49,071 bases of DNA from Stieleria tagensis (lineage in GTDB: Bacteria > Planctomycetota > Planctomycetia > Pirellulales > Pirellulaceae), in contig NZ_JAMYFE010000092.1 of the NCBI RefSeq assembly GCF_024129865.1, positions 1 to 49,071 of the forward strand. Direction: 5' to 3'. The notes beneath the pieces were generated by a model, which was not told where the DNA came from, made no database searches, and worked only from the letters and a program-made list of their open reading frames with translations. The translations under genes and the position numbers were made by a program. Shown here piece after piece: positions 19,033 to 28,035 of this stretch (position 1 is the stretch's first letter; each line of letters begins with the position of its first letter).

Positions 19033-19440
19033 CTATTGCAGGTATTGCTGTTCACTGACGTGTTCCAGCCAATCGACAGCGCTGCCATCTTGTGCTTCTT
19101 GAATCGCAAGGTGTGACATGGCGCTGGTGGGCGATGCGCCATGCCAGTGCTTCACGCCCGGCGGGAACCAGACGACATCACCTGTACGAACCTCTTCGAC
19201 CGGCCCGCCTTGCTGCTGCACCCAGCCGACCCCAGAGGTAATGATCAGGTGCTGGCCGAGCGGATGTGTGTGCCATGCCGTCCGCGCACCGGGATCGAAG
19301 GACACTTGGACACAGGACACGCAAGATGGTTCCTCGGCTTGAAACTGGGGGACCATCCGCACCGCACCGGTGAACCAGTCAGCCGGACCCTGCCGCGCAG
19401 CCTCCGAGTCGGCTCGAACGATTTTCATGTCATTTCCCAC
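19033..19440 (-). CDS. Cupin-domain protein
   Basis: A 135-residue single-cupin protein. Cupin motif 1 is visible as [17 protein letters not shown] and motif 2 as [12 protein letters not shown]. These supply the usual His ligands for a mononuclear metal. The family is frequently annotated as cupin or quercetin-dioxygenase-like, and some members sit beside carboxymuconolactone decarboxylases. The GTG at 19440 is preferred as the start because AGGAGA lies at a good distance upstream; an in-frame ATG four codons later is also possible. It is convergent with the BON-domain gene. Substrate unknown. Confidence 0.88.
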   Translation of the reverse strand: MGNDMKIVRADSEAARQGPADWFTGAVRMVPQFQAEEPSCVSCVQVSFDPGARTAWHTHPLGQHLIITSGVGWVQQQGGPVEEVRTGDVVWFPPGVKHWHGASPTSAMSHLAIQEAQDGSAVDWLEHVSEQQYLQ

Positions 19441-19876
19441 GTTGTTCTCCTGGTCAGATTCGAAAAAAGAAACGCCCCGCTGCGAGTTTTCGCTGCCAAT
19501 CGACGTTCAGACAGCAACGCGTTGCGATGGGTTGGCAGGGATAGTTCTACCATGAAGGAATGCCTGGGGCCTGGCATTTGGATGGTCGCGATGTCATGTC
19601 ATTGAATGTCGATTGATGCGACGAATTCATTGCCGAGATAGCAATCCGATCATCGGAAAGTTGAACTGGGCCGAACCACCGATAAGGCACTGGTGATTTA
19701 CGACGGAATCGACGATCGAAAGTTGGCGAGGTGGTTCGAGCAAACGATCTAGCGCAGCGGTCGGCTGAGACGCCCACGTGCGAACTGGCATTTCGGTGAG
19801 AAGTTCTGGACACCTGGGCGATACAATGAGTGCTGGTAATTCTGCAGGAACGAACCAAGTACCATGAGGTCAGGTT
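19441..19876. other. Intergenic region, no gene supported
   Basis: About 435 bases between divergent genes. One start-less frame of 37 codons near 19646-19756 reads like coding sequence (ending DDRKLARWFEQTI) and could be a gene remnant, but it is too short to call. No repeat, RNA gene or clear promoter was recognised. Confidence 0.45.
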
Positions 19877-20425
19877 GTGAGCATCTTGAATCAGAGTTTG
19901 AAGGCGAAGCTAGGTCATGAACTTCAGCATGTTGTTCAGGACCTACATTCGATTTCGCGACCGGAATCAAAGATCACTGAAACCGTCGATGGAGCGGAGT
20001 CCACGCCGCCGCCGGTTCCCCCGATGGATTTTGAAGCCACGCGGCGGCGTGTCGAAACCGCCATCAATCAATTGGAAATGAAGTTCGATTTGTCGCTGCG
20101 TGACACACGGCTTTTGCAGGCACTTCGCTGGATCGTTCTCGCCGCGTTTGTCCTGATCCTTGTTTTCGGATTGGTCAAGTTGGTTTCCGGGGAAGATTCC
20201 ACCGACGAAATCATTGGCGTGCTGTCCGCTGTCGGTGGCGCCGGCGGCGTCGGCGGCTGGTTGTTGATGGAATTGAGAAACACACGGAAACAGGACATCG
20301 GTCTGGCACTCACCGTGGCACGCTACCGGGGAAAGTTGGCGGCCTGCGAGAGTGTTTCTTGTGTGCAGACGGTGGCAGCAGAAATTGCCGATGCGATCGA
20401 AGCTCTCTCGTCACCGGCTTCATAG
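19877..20425 (+). CDS. Two-transmembrane hypothetical protein
   Basis: A 182-residue protein of unknown function. An N-terminal cytoplasmic region contains a Pro-rich linker (PPPVPP, about residues 41-48) and a predicted amphipathic helix (RRRVETAINQLEMKFDLSLRD). Two hydrophobic segments follow, residues about 79-100 (IVLAAFVLILVFGLVKLV) and 112-131 (VLSAVGGAGGVGGWLLMEL), separated by an acidic loop (GEDSTDE). A C-terminal helical tail of about 50 residues has two Cys residues. This resembles small membrane proteins with a TM hairpin and cytoplasmic helices; I do not know the family. The GTG start at 19877 is preceded by GAGGT about seven bases upstream. It is a single gene, with repeats in the gap that follows. 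Confidence 0.7.
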   Translation: MSILNQSLKAKLGHELQHVVQDLHSISRPESKITETVDGAESTPPPVPPMDFEATRRRVETAINQLEMKFDLSLRDTRLLQALRWIVLAAFVLILVFGLVKLVSGEDSTDEIIGVLSAVGGAGGVGGWLLMELRNTRKQDIGLALTVARYRGKLAACESVSCVQTVAAEIADAIEALSSPAS

Positions 20426-20522
20426 CACACAGACCGTCTCGCCGGTTTAAACGTTTGAGCTCTGCGTTTTAATCGCAAGCGTGACGTGTCCGCGAGGGAT
20501 CCCGTTAACATACTAAATCCCT

Positions 20523-20546
20523 CGCTGGCGCTTTTTGGAGCCAGCG
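20523..20546. terminator. Hairpin, possible terminator of the two-TM gene
   Basis: CGCTGGC (20523-20529) pairs with GCCAGCG (20540-20546) around a T-rich loop and is followed by GTTTT. It sits about 100 bases after the upstream stop codon. It may be a terminator or part of an interspersed repeat. Confidence 0.4.
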
Positions 20547-20612
20547 GTTTTGCCAGCCTCAGAGGGCGCTACACGAAGTGCCGGCGGAGTGAGCTCAATG
20601 CCATCTACTTTG

Positions 20613-20688
20613 TAGCGGTACGGCGCGAGCCGTCCGGTGACGCGATGCAAAAACACCGTGAAATACCGGAGGGCTCGCCCTGCCGCTA
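20613..20688. repeat. Palindromic multi-hairpin intergenic repeat
   Basis: The outer arms TAGCGG (20613-20618) and CCGCTA (20683-20688) are complementary. They enclose a hairpin ACGGC-GCGA-GCCGT (20620-20633), a second stem CGGTG/CACCG (20635-20639 and 20654-20658), and a short GGG-CTCG-CCC stem (20671-20680). The whole could fold as a compact multi-arm structure. It resembles REP-type interspersed repeats of planctomycete genomes, but only one copy lies in this window. Confidence 0.5.
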
Positions 20689-20980
20689 ACAAAAACCAAC
20701 CCCTTTGGTGCCAAAGTAGATAGTCATTTTGTCGCCCGCTGGGCTTAAGTAAACGCTGGCTTCAAAACTGACGCGTCAAGTTTCCCCAAACCAGTGCCTG
20801 ACGCGAAACCACAAAATCAATTGTTAAAACTGAACCTGTGGGCGGTGTCGATGCGCTGCGGCCGGTGTGCCTTGGTGCAGGGGCCTCCATTCACAGTGCC
20901 ACCACCGAGTTGATGAGTGATTGCGAATTTTTTTGAAATGGTTGTCCAATTCGCGAGCGGGACGGCAGACCTGATATGTG

Positions 20981-21526
20981 ATGACGATTGAAACCAACAA
21001 AATCGATAGCCATGAAGAATTCATGCGGCGTTTTTTGGAATGCCAGCGGGGGTTGTTGCGGTATGTGATGTGCTTTGTACCCAATGCCCATGATGCGCGT
21101 GACATTGTGCAGAACACGGCCGTCGCGCTTTGGAAGAAGCACGACCAATACGACGCCGCCGAGCCCTTCATGCCCTGGGCCTGTCGGTTTGCGCTCAACG
21201 AGACGCGGATGTTCATGCGGACCGACCAGCGTTGGAAGCATTTTCTGGACGACGAAACAATGAATGTGCTGGCCAGTCGTCGCCGGGAATTGGCGAACGA
21301 ATTGGATGAACGGCGGATTCATTTGCGCGAATGTGTGCGGAAACTGCCGCCGCACCAGCGGTCGATCGTGGACAACTACTACTTTGGCGATCACTCCATC
21401 GAACAACTCGCCGAGTCAACACAGCGGAGTGTGCAGGCGATCTACAAGGCCTTGCAACGCATTCGGTCATCGCTGATGCAATGTGTTCAGCGACGGCAAG
21501 ACGCTGCGTTGGGAGCGGAGAGATGA
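20981..21526 (+). CDS. ECF-type RNA polymerase sigma factor (planctomycete family)
   Basis: A 181-residue sigma-70 family protein of extracytoplasmic-function type. Region 2 is visible as LLRYVMCFVPNAHDARDIVQNTAVALW (split: LLRYVMCFVPNAHDA, RDIVQNTAVALW), followed by FMPWACRFALNETRMFMR. Region 4 reads CVRKLPPHQRSIVDNYYF and IEQLAESTQRSVQAIYKALQRIRSSL, a helix-turn-helix of the type that reads the -35 element. An adjacent upstream GTG in frame is an alternative start. The stop overlaps the ATG of the FecR-domain gene by four bases (ATGA), so the two are translationally coupled. The pair is therefore likely a sigma/anti-sigma or signalling unit controlling this cluster; the controlled genes are inferred from position only. 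Confidence 0.92.
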   Translation: MTIETNKIDSHEEFMRRFLECQRGLLRYVMCFVPNAHDARDIVQNTAVALWKKHDQYDAAEPFMPWACRFALNETRMFMRTDQRWKHFLDDETMNVLASRRRELANELDERRIHLRECVRKLPPHQRSIVDNYYFGDHSIEQLAESTQRSVQAIYKALQRIRSSLMQCVQRRQDAALGAER

Positions 21527-23169
21527 ACGAAGATTTGCAGAATCTAATTTCGCGAGTTTGCGATCACCAGGCGACCGAATCCGAGCTGGCTCAGTTGGCC
21601 CAGCGGTTGCGAAGCGACGTCAGCGCCCGCGACGAATACCTGCGATATGTCGACCTGCACGCGGCGCTTTGCGACGAAGCGTTGCCGACCTTTGAATCAG
21701 ACATTGTCGACTACCGCACTGATCCGCACCGCACTGATCTACACCGCGGTGTCCTGGCGCAAACAGGCAGCCACAATCACAGCGAGACAAGAGCGGCGCT
21801 CGGTTGGATTGCTACTGCGGCGGCGATCCTGATTGCAGTTGGATTCGGCTTTCTGGCGCTCCGTCGCCCGGCGGTGGAAATGCCCAATCGCAATAGCGTT
21901 ACCGTTGCGGCGGTGCCCGCGATCGCGACGATGCTACTGTCGGATGATTGCCGCTGGCAGGGCGGGGGATTTAGCGAAGGCCAACGACTAAACCCCGGTC
22001 GTGTCGGACTCGATCAGGGGACAGCGGTATTGCGTTTTGATGGTGGCGCGGAATTGGTATTGGTGGGACCGGCTACGATCGATTTGCAGACGTCGACCAG
22101 TGTGCTGGTGCACTTGGGTGACGTGGTGGTCCGGGCAACCGACGGGGCCGAGGGGTTCGTTGTGCTGACGCCGACCAGCGAAGTGATTGATCTTGGTACC
22201 GAATTCGCGGTCAAGGTCCGTCGCAGTGGGGCAACGGAGGTTCATGTGATGGACGGGGAAGTCAGTTATCGCGGAATCAACGCGGCACAAGAACTGACCG
22301 AGATCTTGCATGCCGGCCAGGGAGTCATGATCGATCCTCAGGGCCGTCCCACCGCCGTACCGATGAACTCGCCGCGGTTCCAGGATTTCGTCAATCGTGT
22401 GAATCCAGGCTCACGGGCTGACCTGCTGATTGCCTACGAGGGATTTAATTATTCGCCCGGCGTGTTGCCGCTGACGGAGAGCACTGTCGGCAAAGGATGG
22501 GCGGGACCGTGGCGAAAACGCAGCGACCAAGAACGAACCATTCCAAGCACCGATGATTCACCCGATGATCTTGAAATTGTGCATGGCCAGATGAACGTGA
22601 CCTGGCCGGTGCCGGGTGGGCGACTGGGGATGTTGAAGCTGCCAGGTGACAACGTCTACTACGTGCGGCCTCTCAAGCGGACCATCGACCTAGATCACGA
22701 TGGCGTGACATTTTTCTGTCTGATGGTTCGGGAAACCCAGCGGCGCATGGACTCCGATCAACCCAAGGAACGTTTGCGTCTGACATTTCGCTCATCGCGT
22801 GACTACCGGACCCAGGCGATCAGTTTTGGCCATGGCCCGGGTTACCGTCCCACGGTCCAAACCGGCGACGGGGTGGCCCACACCAGTCCAATCCTGTTGC
22901 CGGCCGAACAGACCACGCTGTGGATCGGAAAAATCGTTTCACGAAAACAGGGTGAAGACGAAATCTATTTCCGGGTCTATGGCGAATCCGACGTGTTGGA
23001 CTATGCCGAACCGGCAACCTGGCATGTCGTCACTCGGGGCGTGAATTTGGACGCCCATCTGGATTTGGTGCTACTTAGCAGCGTCGGAAAAACCGCTCGA
23101 TTGATCGATGAACTACGGATTGGTCCGACGTGGCGTAGCGTGGCTCCGATATTGGAGAGCAAAGAATGA
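21523..23169 (+). CDS. FecR-domain membrane protein with concanavalin/LamG-like C-terminal domain
   Basis: A 548-residue protein. The cytoplasmic N-terminus (residues 1-90) looks like a zinc-less anti-sigma region: LQNLISRVCDHQATESELAQLAQ, read in parts, with a DLHAALC segment. One transmembrane helix lies at about 91-113 (GWIATAAAILIAVGFGFLAL). The FecR domain follows at about 165-262, with ELVLVGPATIDL, TPTSEVIDLGTEFAVKV, and VHVMDGEVSYRG. The remaining 250 residues begin YEGFNYSPGVLPL and include GKGWAGPW. This pattern precedes a jelly-roll, LamG-type carbohydrate-binding fold in many planctomycete proteins. Start ATG 21523 overlaps the sigma stop; the longer upstream frame is a shadow. 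It overlaps the next gene by four bases. Inference: a sensor that couples envelope ligand binding to the sigma factor. Confidence 0.88.
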   Translation: MNEDLQNLISRVCDHQATESELAQLAQRLRSDVSARDEYLRYVDLHAALCDEALPTFESDIVDYRTDPHRTDLHRGVLAQTGSHNHSETRAALGWIATAAAILIAVGFGFLALRRPAVEMPNRNSVTVAAVPAIATMLLSDDCRWQGGGFSEGQRLNPGRVGLDQGTAVLRFDGGAELVLVGPATIDLQTSTSVLVHLGDVVVRATDGAEGFVVLTPTSEVIDLGTEFAVKVRRSGATEVHVMDGEVSYRGINAAQELTEILHAGQGVMIDPQGRPTAVPMNSPRFQDFVNRVNPGSRADLLIAYEGFNYSPGVLPLTESTVGKGWAGPWRKRSDQERTIPSTDDSPDDLEIVHGQMNVTWPVPGGRLGMLKLPGDNVYYVRPLKRTIDLDHDGVTFFCLMVRETQRRMDSDQPKERLRLTFRSSRDYRTQAISFGHGPGYRPTVQTGDGVAHTSPILLPAEQTTLWIGKIVSRKQGEDEIYFRVYGESDVLDYAEPATWHVVTRGVNLDAHLDLVLLSSVGKTARLIDELRIGPTWRSVAPILESKE

Positions 23170-25763
23170 GAAACCTTTCAACGTTCGTTTTTGTGATGGT
23201 GGCGGCGGCACAGTGTGCGTCTGCGTTGCCGGCGCGCGGCGACCAGTCGCTACAACCGGCGATTGGCGGTGCATTCTTGCAGCAGCATTGCAATCACTGT
23301 CATGACGATGCAACGGCCGAGGGCGGATTGGATCTGGCGAACTTGAAACTGGATGCCGATGATCCGGCGAACCTTGCCAAGTGGGCGCGAATTCACGACC
23401 GAGTGGATGCTGGTGAAATGCCCCCAGCAGACGAACCACGACCGGACGACAGCGAGGTGTCTGAATTTGTTGCTCTGACCCGAGCAACGCTGAGAGACAT
23501 ATGGAAACAACGTTACGCCACGCGGGGCCGTGTCGGTGGTCGACGGCTGAACCCGGTGGAGTATGAATACACACTGCGTGATTTGTTGGCAGCGCCCTGG
23601 TTGGAATTGAAAGAGATGCTGCCGCCCGACCCGGAAGCTCACGGATTCGACAACGTCGCCGAAGCACAAGAGATCTCGTATGTGCAGCTCGCACGCTATC
23701 TGGACGCAGCCGAAGTCGCAATTGACGGCGCGATGCGATTGCGGCCCGCGCCAAAGCCAACGACCCTGCGAACTTGGTTTTCTGAGGAGGGGCGTTATCT
23801 TGGCAGAGACTGGAAGGAGCGTCTGGGAAGCCTAGACAATCGTCCCGAATGGACGTGGTTTTGGCAACAACCCAATAGTGCGCAAGCGCCGCGGCGAATT
23901 CGCAACACGTCGCAGCAAGTTCCCGGATGGTATCGCTTTCGTGTCCGCTGCCGTGCCGCACTTTGGGACAACGGCCAGTTGTTGCCGCCGCAAAAAGGCC
24001 AGGTCGCGTGGGTCAACACCGCCGCCAAACGTGTGCTCGCGAAATTCGATGTGCCAGAGGCAGAAGATGGCGGAATCGTGGAATTCATTGCCTGGCAACG
24101 ACAAGATGAATTGCTGGAATTTTTCTGTGCGACGATGGACGATCGACAGGTTTCCAATCGCACCCAAAAGAAAGACGCTGTCTCGAAACGCAAGGCTCAT
24201 GAAGAATTCATGGCGACCTATCGCGGGCATGGCATCGCGGTGGATTGGTTTGAAATCGAAGGTCCCTTTGCGGACGAATCGTGCGACCGCGATGCCGATC
24301 CACAACCTTGGCCAGCAGACAGCTATCGACGATTGTTTGGTGATCTGCCGATGCAGCCTTGGACCAAAGCCAGTGGGTTGCGACCTCCGGAACCGCTGAA
24401 TTTGCCCGATCTGACAGCCAATAAACGCGGGCTGCGGGAAACGTTTCAGCTGCCGCCTGAGATGATGATGGTGGTTTCTGCAAATCCGCACGAGGATGCC
24501 GAGCGATTACTACGAAGCTTTTTAGAACGAGCCTACAGGCGGGTGCCGGAAGAATCTGAAGTACAGCGCTGTTTGGCATTTTCCAGTGAAGCAATCGAGC
24601 GCAAAGCGTGTTTTCAAGATGCCATGCGATTGGGTTACAAGGCCGCGCTCTGTTCACCGGATTTTTTGTATCTGCAAGAGATGCCAGGCAAGTTGGATGG
24701 GCGCTCTCTGGCATCGCGGCTCTCCTATCTGCTTTGGCGATCGCTTCCGGATGACGAATTGATCGCTGCCGCAGATTCCGGTGAACTGTTGACCGACACA
24801 GGATTGAAGCATCAGTTCGACCGAATGCTCCGCGATTCAAAATCACAGCGTTTCATCCGCGACTTCACCGGTCAATGGCTGGATCTGCGCAATGTCCATG
24901 ACACCTCGCCGGACCCGTTGATGTTTCCAGAATACTTTTGTGACAATCATCTGGTTGAATCCGGTGTCGCGGAAACCGAACAGACGTTTGCCGAGATGAT
25001 CCGCGCTAACCAGCCGATCCAGACGATTGTGCGATCCGAATTTGCGATGGTCAACGAACGGCTGGCCGAGTTGTATGGCATCAAGGACGTGCATGGGATG
25101 CAGATTCGGCCTGTCAGACTTTCCGCGGACACACCACGCTGTGGACTGTTGACTCAATCCAGCATCATGAAGGTGACCGCCAACGGGTTGACCACATCGC
25201 CAGTGCTTCGTGGCGTCTGGGTCATCGATCGAATTTTGGGCATGCCGCCGGCTCCTCCGCCACCGGGCGCCGGGTCGATCGAACCTGACACACGCGGTGC
25301 GACGACTGTCCGCGAGCAACTGGCCAAACACAGTCAATCCGAGTCGTGTGCCGGTTGCCATGCGTCGATTGATCCACCGGGATTTGCGCTTGAATGTTTC
25401 GACGTGATGGGCAGTTGGCGCGATCACTACCGCAGTCTTGGCACGGGTGATGACGTAGACGCAGAGGTTGCCTTGCGAAAAGTGAAGTACAAACAAGGCC
25501 CGCCGGTCGACGCTTCGGGCGTCACAAAGGAAGGACAGGTGTTTGAGAACATCTACGAGTTCCGTGACTACCTGGCCAACCAAGACGAACAGCTTGCTCG
25601 AAACCTGACCCGACGTTTGCTGACGTTCGCCACTGGTGCGGGCGTGTCGTTCGCTGATCGTGATGTCATTGAATCGATTCTGGATGAAAATTCCGAACAG
25701 GGCTATCCGATACGTTCCCTGTTTCAAGCGGTCGTGTTAAGCGAACTGTTTCGCAACAAATAA
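23166..25763 (+). CDS. Exported cytochrome c/DUF1587-DUF1592-DUF1588-DUF1585 protein
   Basis: An 865-residue protein of the planctomycete-expanded family. A signal peptide (residues 1-26, ending ALPARGD) precedes a c-type heme site CNHCH at 42-46. A DUF1587-type segment RRLNPVEYEYTLRDLLA is near residue 126. A long central region with a carbohydrate-binding-like part leads to DUF1592 (about 498-620, SYLLWRSLPDDELIAAA). DUF1588 (about 624-755) is marked by MVNERLAELYGI, MKVTANGLTTSPVLRGVWV and a second Cys pair in CAGCHASIDPPGFALE. DUF1585 forms the C-terminus (YPIRSLFQAVVLSELF). Two CxxCH motifs imply covalent heme and an electron-transfer role in the periplasm or planctomycete cell compartment. 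Substrate unknown. It is translationally coupled to the FecR gene and followed by its usual DUF1552 partner. Confidence 0.93.
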   Translation: MRNLSTFVFVMVAAAQCASALPARGDQSLQPAIGGAFLQQHCNHCHDDATAEGGLDLANLKLDADDPANLAKWARIHDRVDAGEMPPADEPRPDDSEVSEFVALTRATLRDIWKQRYATRGRVGGRRLNPVEYEYTLRDLLAAPWLELKEMLPPDPEAHGFDNVAEAQEISYVQLARYLDAAEVAIDGAMRLRPAPKPTTLRTWFSEEGRYLGRDWKERLGSLDNRPEWTWFWQQPNSAQAPRRIRNTSQQVPGWYRFRVRCRAALWDNGQLLPPQKGQVAWVNTAAKRVLAKFDVPEAEDGGIVEFIAWQRQDELLEFFCATMDDRQVSNRTQKKDAVSKRKAHEEFMATYRGHGIAVDWFEIEGPFADESCDRDADPQPWPADSYRRLFGDLPMQPWTKASGLRPPEPLNLPDLTANKRGLRETFQLPPEMMMVVSANPHEDAERLLRSFLERAYRRVPEESEVQRCLAFSSEAIERKACFQDAMRLGYKAALCSPDFLYLQEMPGKLDGRSLASRLSYLLWRSLPDDELIAAADSGELLTDTGLKHQFDRMLRDSKSQRFIRDFTGQWLDLRNVHDTSPDPLMFPEYFCDNHLVESGVAETEQTFAEMIRANQPIQTIVRSEFAMVNERLAELYGIKDVHGMQIRPVRLSADTPRCGLLTQSSIMKVTANGLTTSPVLRGVWVIDRILGMPPAPPPPGAGSIEPDTRGATTVREQLAKHSQSESCAGCHASIDPPGFALECFDVMGSWRDHYRSLGTGDDVDAEVALRKVKYKQGPPVDASGVTKEGQVFENIYEFRDYLANQDEQLARNLTRRLLTFATGAGVSFADRDVIESILDENSEQGYPIRSLFQAVVLSELFRNK

Positions 25764-25802
25764 CAAGCACCAACCAACCGACTAAGCCACAGAGACTTAT
25801 CT

Positions 25803-27080
25803 ATGAAACTTTCACAGCGTCATCTCAGCCGGCGTGCTGTTTTACGTGGTCTAGGCGTTGGCGTCAGCTTGCCACTGCTTGATGCAATGACGCCGGCATT
25901 GGCCGGACCTGACGCAGCGGTCAGTCCACAGCGATTGATCGCGATCCAAACCAACCAAGGGATTTTGCCGAAGTACTTCTTTCCGGTGGGAGAAGGGGCT
26001 GAATACGAACCATCGCCGTACCTGAAAATCCTGGACAAGTTCCGTCGTTCAATGACTGTTCTTTCAGGCGTCTCGCACCCGCAGGTCGATGGCGGACATG
26101 CTGCTGAGAAGTGTTTTTTGACCGCAGCCCCACACCCGGGGATTGGCGGATTTCGCAATTCTATCTCGGTCGACCAGTACGCCGCGTCGCGGATCGGACA
26201 CCTGACACGATTTCCATCGCTCTCTCTGGCGGTCGGTACAAAGCAGAGCCTCTCGTACACGCAGTCCGGCGTTCAGATACCGGGCGAGGAGTCGCCGTCG
26301 CAATTATTTCGCAAGCTGTTCGTGCAAGGTTCAAAACAGGAGGTCGAAGCACAGGTCGCCAAGCTGCGAAGCGGACGCAGTATTTTGGATTCTGTCGGTG
26401 AACGGGCCCGCCAGTTGGGTCGCCGCGTGGGGCCCTCGGACCGCGAGAAACTGGACCAGTTTTTCGCAGGAGTGCGCGATTTGGAAAAGCGTCTGCACAA
26501 GTCCGAACAGTGGGAACAGCAACCGAAGACTTCCGTCGCGATGCAACCGCCGCGAGACTATGACGACCCCGGCGCGTTGATCGAGCGAACACGCGTGATG
26601 TTCGACCTTGCTCGGATCGCGATGCAGACCGATTCCACTCGCTTGATCTCGATCTACATCCATCAAAACGATGCCAAACCAAACATTGCCGGAGTCGACA
26701 CGGGGACTCATCCGTTAACCCACCATGGCAACCAACCGGAGAAACTGGATCAGCTTCGTCGCATCGAGGAGGCTCAGTTCAGAGAGCTCGCAAACCTGTT
26801 AGGCGGATTGGCAGATTCAGATGCCGGATCCGGATCGCTGCTGGATCAAACGTCCGTGATCTATGGCACTTCGCTTGGCAATGGCAACTCACACGCGAAC
26901 AATAATTTGCCGGTGCTGATTGCCGGCGGCGGTTTTCGCCACGCCCAGCATCTTGCCCTTGGTGGCAGATACGACTACCCGCTGCCAAACCTGTTCGTCA
27001 GCGTGTTGCAACGCATGGGAATCGAGACCGACCAGTTCGCAACCAGTACCGGCACGATGCGGGGATTGGAATTTGCATGA
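25803..27080 (+). CDS. Tat-exported DUF1552 protein
   Basis: A 425-residue protein of the DUF1552 family, the usual genomic partner of DUF1592-type cytochromes in planctomycetes. The N-terminus carries a twin-arginine signal, LSRRAVLRGLGVGVSLPLLDA, read in two parts. The body has the family blocks GILPKYFFPVGEG, LSGVSHPQVDGGHAAEKCFLT, STRLISIYIHQND and NLFVSVLQRMGIE. The fold is probably related to sulfatase/DUF1501-like exported proteins; no catalytic function is established. It starts 39 bases after the DUF1592 stop and is clearly in the same operon. The pair is probably exported together and acts on one substrate, with the cytochrome accepting electrons; that division of labour is inference. 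Confidence 0.93.
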   Translation: MKLSQRHLSRRAVLRGLGVGVSLPLLDAMTPALAGPDAAVSPQRLIAIQTNQGILPKYFFPVGEGAEYEPSPYLKILDKFRRSMTVLSGVSHPQVDGGHAAEKCFLTAAPHPGIGGFRNSISVDQYAASRIGHLTRFPSLSLAVGTKQSLSYTQSGVQIPGEESPSQLFRKLFVQGSKQEVEAQVAKLRSGRSILDSVGERARQLGRRVGPSDREKLDQFFAGVRDLEKRLHKSEQWEQQPKTSVAMQPPRDYDDPGALIERTRVMFDLARIAMQTDSTRLISIYIHQNDAKPNIAGVDTGTHPLTHHGNQPEKLDQLRRIEEAQFRELANLLGGLADSDAGSGSLLDQTSVIYGTSLGNGNSHANNNLPVLIAGGGFRHAQHLALGGRYDYPLPNLFVSVLQRMGIETDQFATSTGTMRGLEFA

Positions 27081-27194
27081 GATCAGCTCAGCGGGCTGTC
27101 ATCCGCTGGGAAGCAGCTGTATTTCCCCGGAATGATTGCGCCCGCTTGACTGTGTGTGGCAACCGATGAACTTCCTTTCAACAAAAAACCCGTT

Positions 27195-27974
27195 ATGAAT
27201 CGATGGCCTGGTATTTCTCAATTTCGACTGGACGGCAACGTCGCGATCGTCACCGGTGGTTCCAAAGGACTGGGGGAGACGATGGCCGCCGGGTTGGCGT
27301 CCGCTGGTGCAAATCTATTGCTGGTCAGTCGCAACGAAGACGAAGCGAAAGCGGCTGCAGCGACGATCAGCGATGAATACGCCGTCAACGCGACTGGCAT
27401 GGCCGCGGACGTCTCCTGCGAAGATCAAGTCACGGGCATGGTGGCACGTTGCATGGAAGAATTTGGTCGCATCGACATCCTGATCAACAACGCGGGAATC
27501 AATATCCGCGGTCCGATCGACGAACTCTCATTGGAAGATTTTCGTAGCGTGCAACGCATCAATGTCGATGCGATGTGGCTGTGCTGTAAACACGTCTCCG
27601 CGGTGATGAAAGAACGCCGGTACGGCCGAATCATCAACATGGCCAGCACACTTGGGTTAGTCGGTTTGGCCAATCGGACTCCGTACGCAACCAGCAAAGG
27701 TGCGGTCGTACAGATGACCCGGGCCTTGGGTTTGGAACTCGCTACCGACAACATCACGGTCAATGCCATTTGCCCAGGCCCCTTTTTGACCCCCATGAAT
27801 GTGCCGATTGCGGAGAGCGAAGAGGCAAAGAAGTTCATTGTTGGCGCCACGGCGTTGGAACGCTGGGGCGAACTGAATGAAATTCAAGGCGCCGCCATCT
27901 TCTTGGCCAGTCCGGCGTCAAGTTACATGACCGGCAGCCTGTTGACCGTGGATGGAGGCTGGACGGCACGGTAG
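27195..27974 (+). CDS. Short-chain dehydrogenase/reductase (SDR)
   Basis: A 259-residue classical SDR. It has the cofactor motif TGGSKGLG (residues about 19-26), NNAG in the fourth strand, the catalytic Ser in NMASTLGL and the YATSK Tyr/Lys pair. The end reads ASSYMTGSLLTVDGGWTAR, typical of gluconate 5-dehydrogenase and 2-deoxy-gluconate 3-dehydrogenase-like SDRs. It lacks a signal peptide, so it acts in the cytoplasm with NAD(P). The open frame runs upstream to 27156, but the ATG at 27195 (MNRWPG) fits family alignments better. It follows the DUF1552 gene by 114 bases and precedes two sugar-type oxidoreductase genes. It probably oxidises or reduces a sugar or sugar acid handled by this locus. 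Confidence 0.93.
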   Translation: MNRWPGISQFRLDGNVAIVTGGSKGLGETMAAGLASAGANLLLVSRNEDEAKAAAATISDEYAVNATGMAADVSCEDQVTGMVARCMEEFGRIDILINNAGINIRGPIDELSLEDFRSVQRINVDAMWLCCKHVSAVMKERRYGRIINMASTLGLVGLANRTPYATSKGAVVQMTRALGLELATDNITVNAICPGPFLTPMNVPIAESEEAKKFIVGATALERWGELNEIQGAAIFLASPASSYMTGSLLTVDGGWTAR

Positions 27975-28035
27975 AGATCCGATCAATCGACCAAGCCCCT
28001 GCGATTGCAACTTTAACCTTAGGCGACGAAGCACG

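Larger units (their letters stand above)
20426..20980. other. Repeat-rich intergenic region upstream of the ECF sigma gene
   Basis: About 555 bases without a gene. It carries a hairpin at 20523-20546 and a multi-stem palindromic element at 20613-20688. The frame at 20486-20689 lies within these repeats and is not coding. The 3' part should hold the promoter of the sigma-factor operon, but I could not identify boxes with confidence. Confidence 0.5.

Noticed and set aside
19646-19756. Start-less coding-like stretch ending DDRKLARWFEQTI
   Set aside because: It is only 37 codons with no ATG and no identifiable family. It could be a gene remnant, but the evidence is too thin.
20613-20688. tRNA-like gene
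   Set aside because: The cloverleaf-like pairing lacks T-loop, D-loop and acceptor consensus bases.
21331-21522. Upstream extension of the FecR-domain gene
   Set aside because: This part overlaps the sigma factor gene in another frame; the coupled ATG at 21523 gives a normal protein start.
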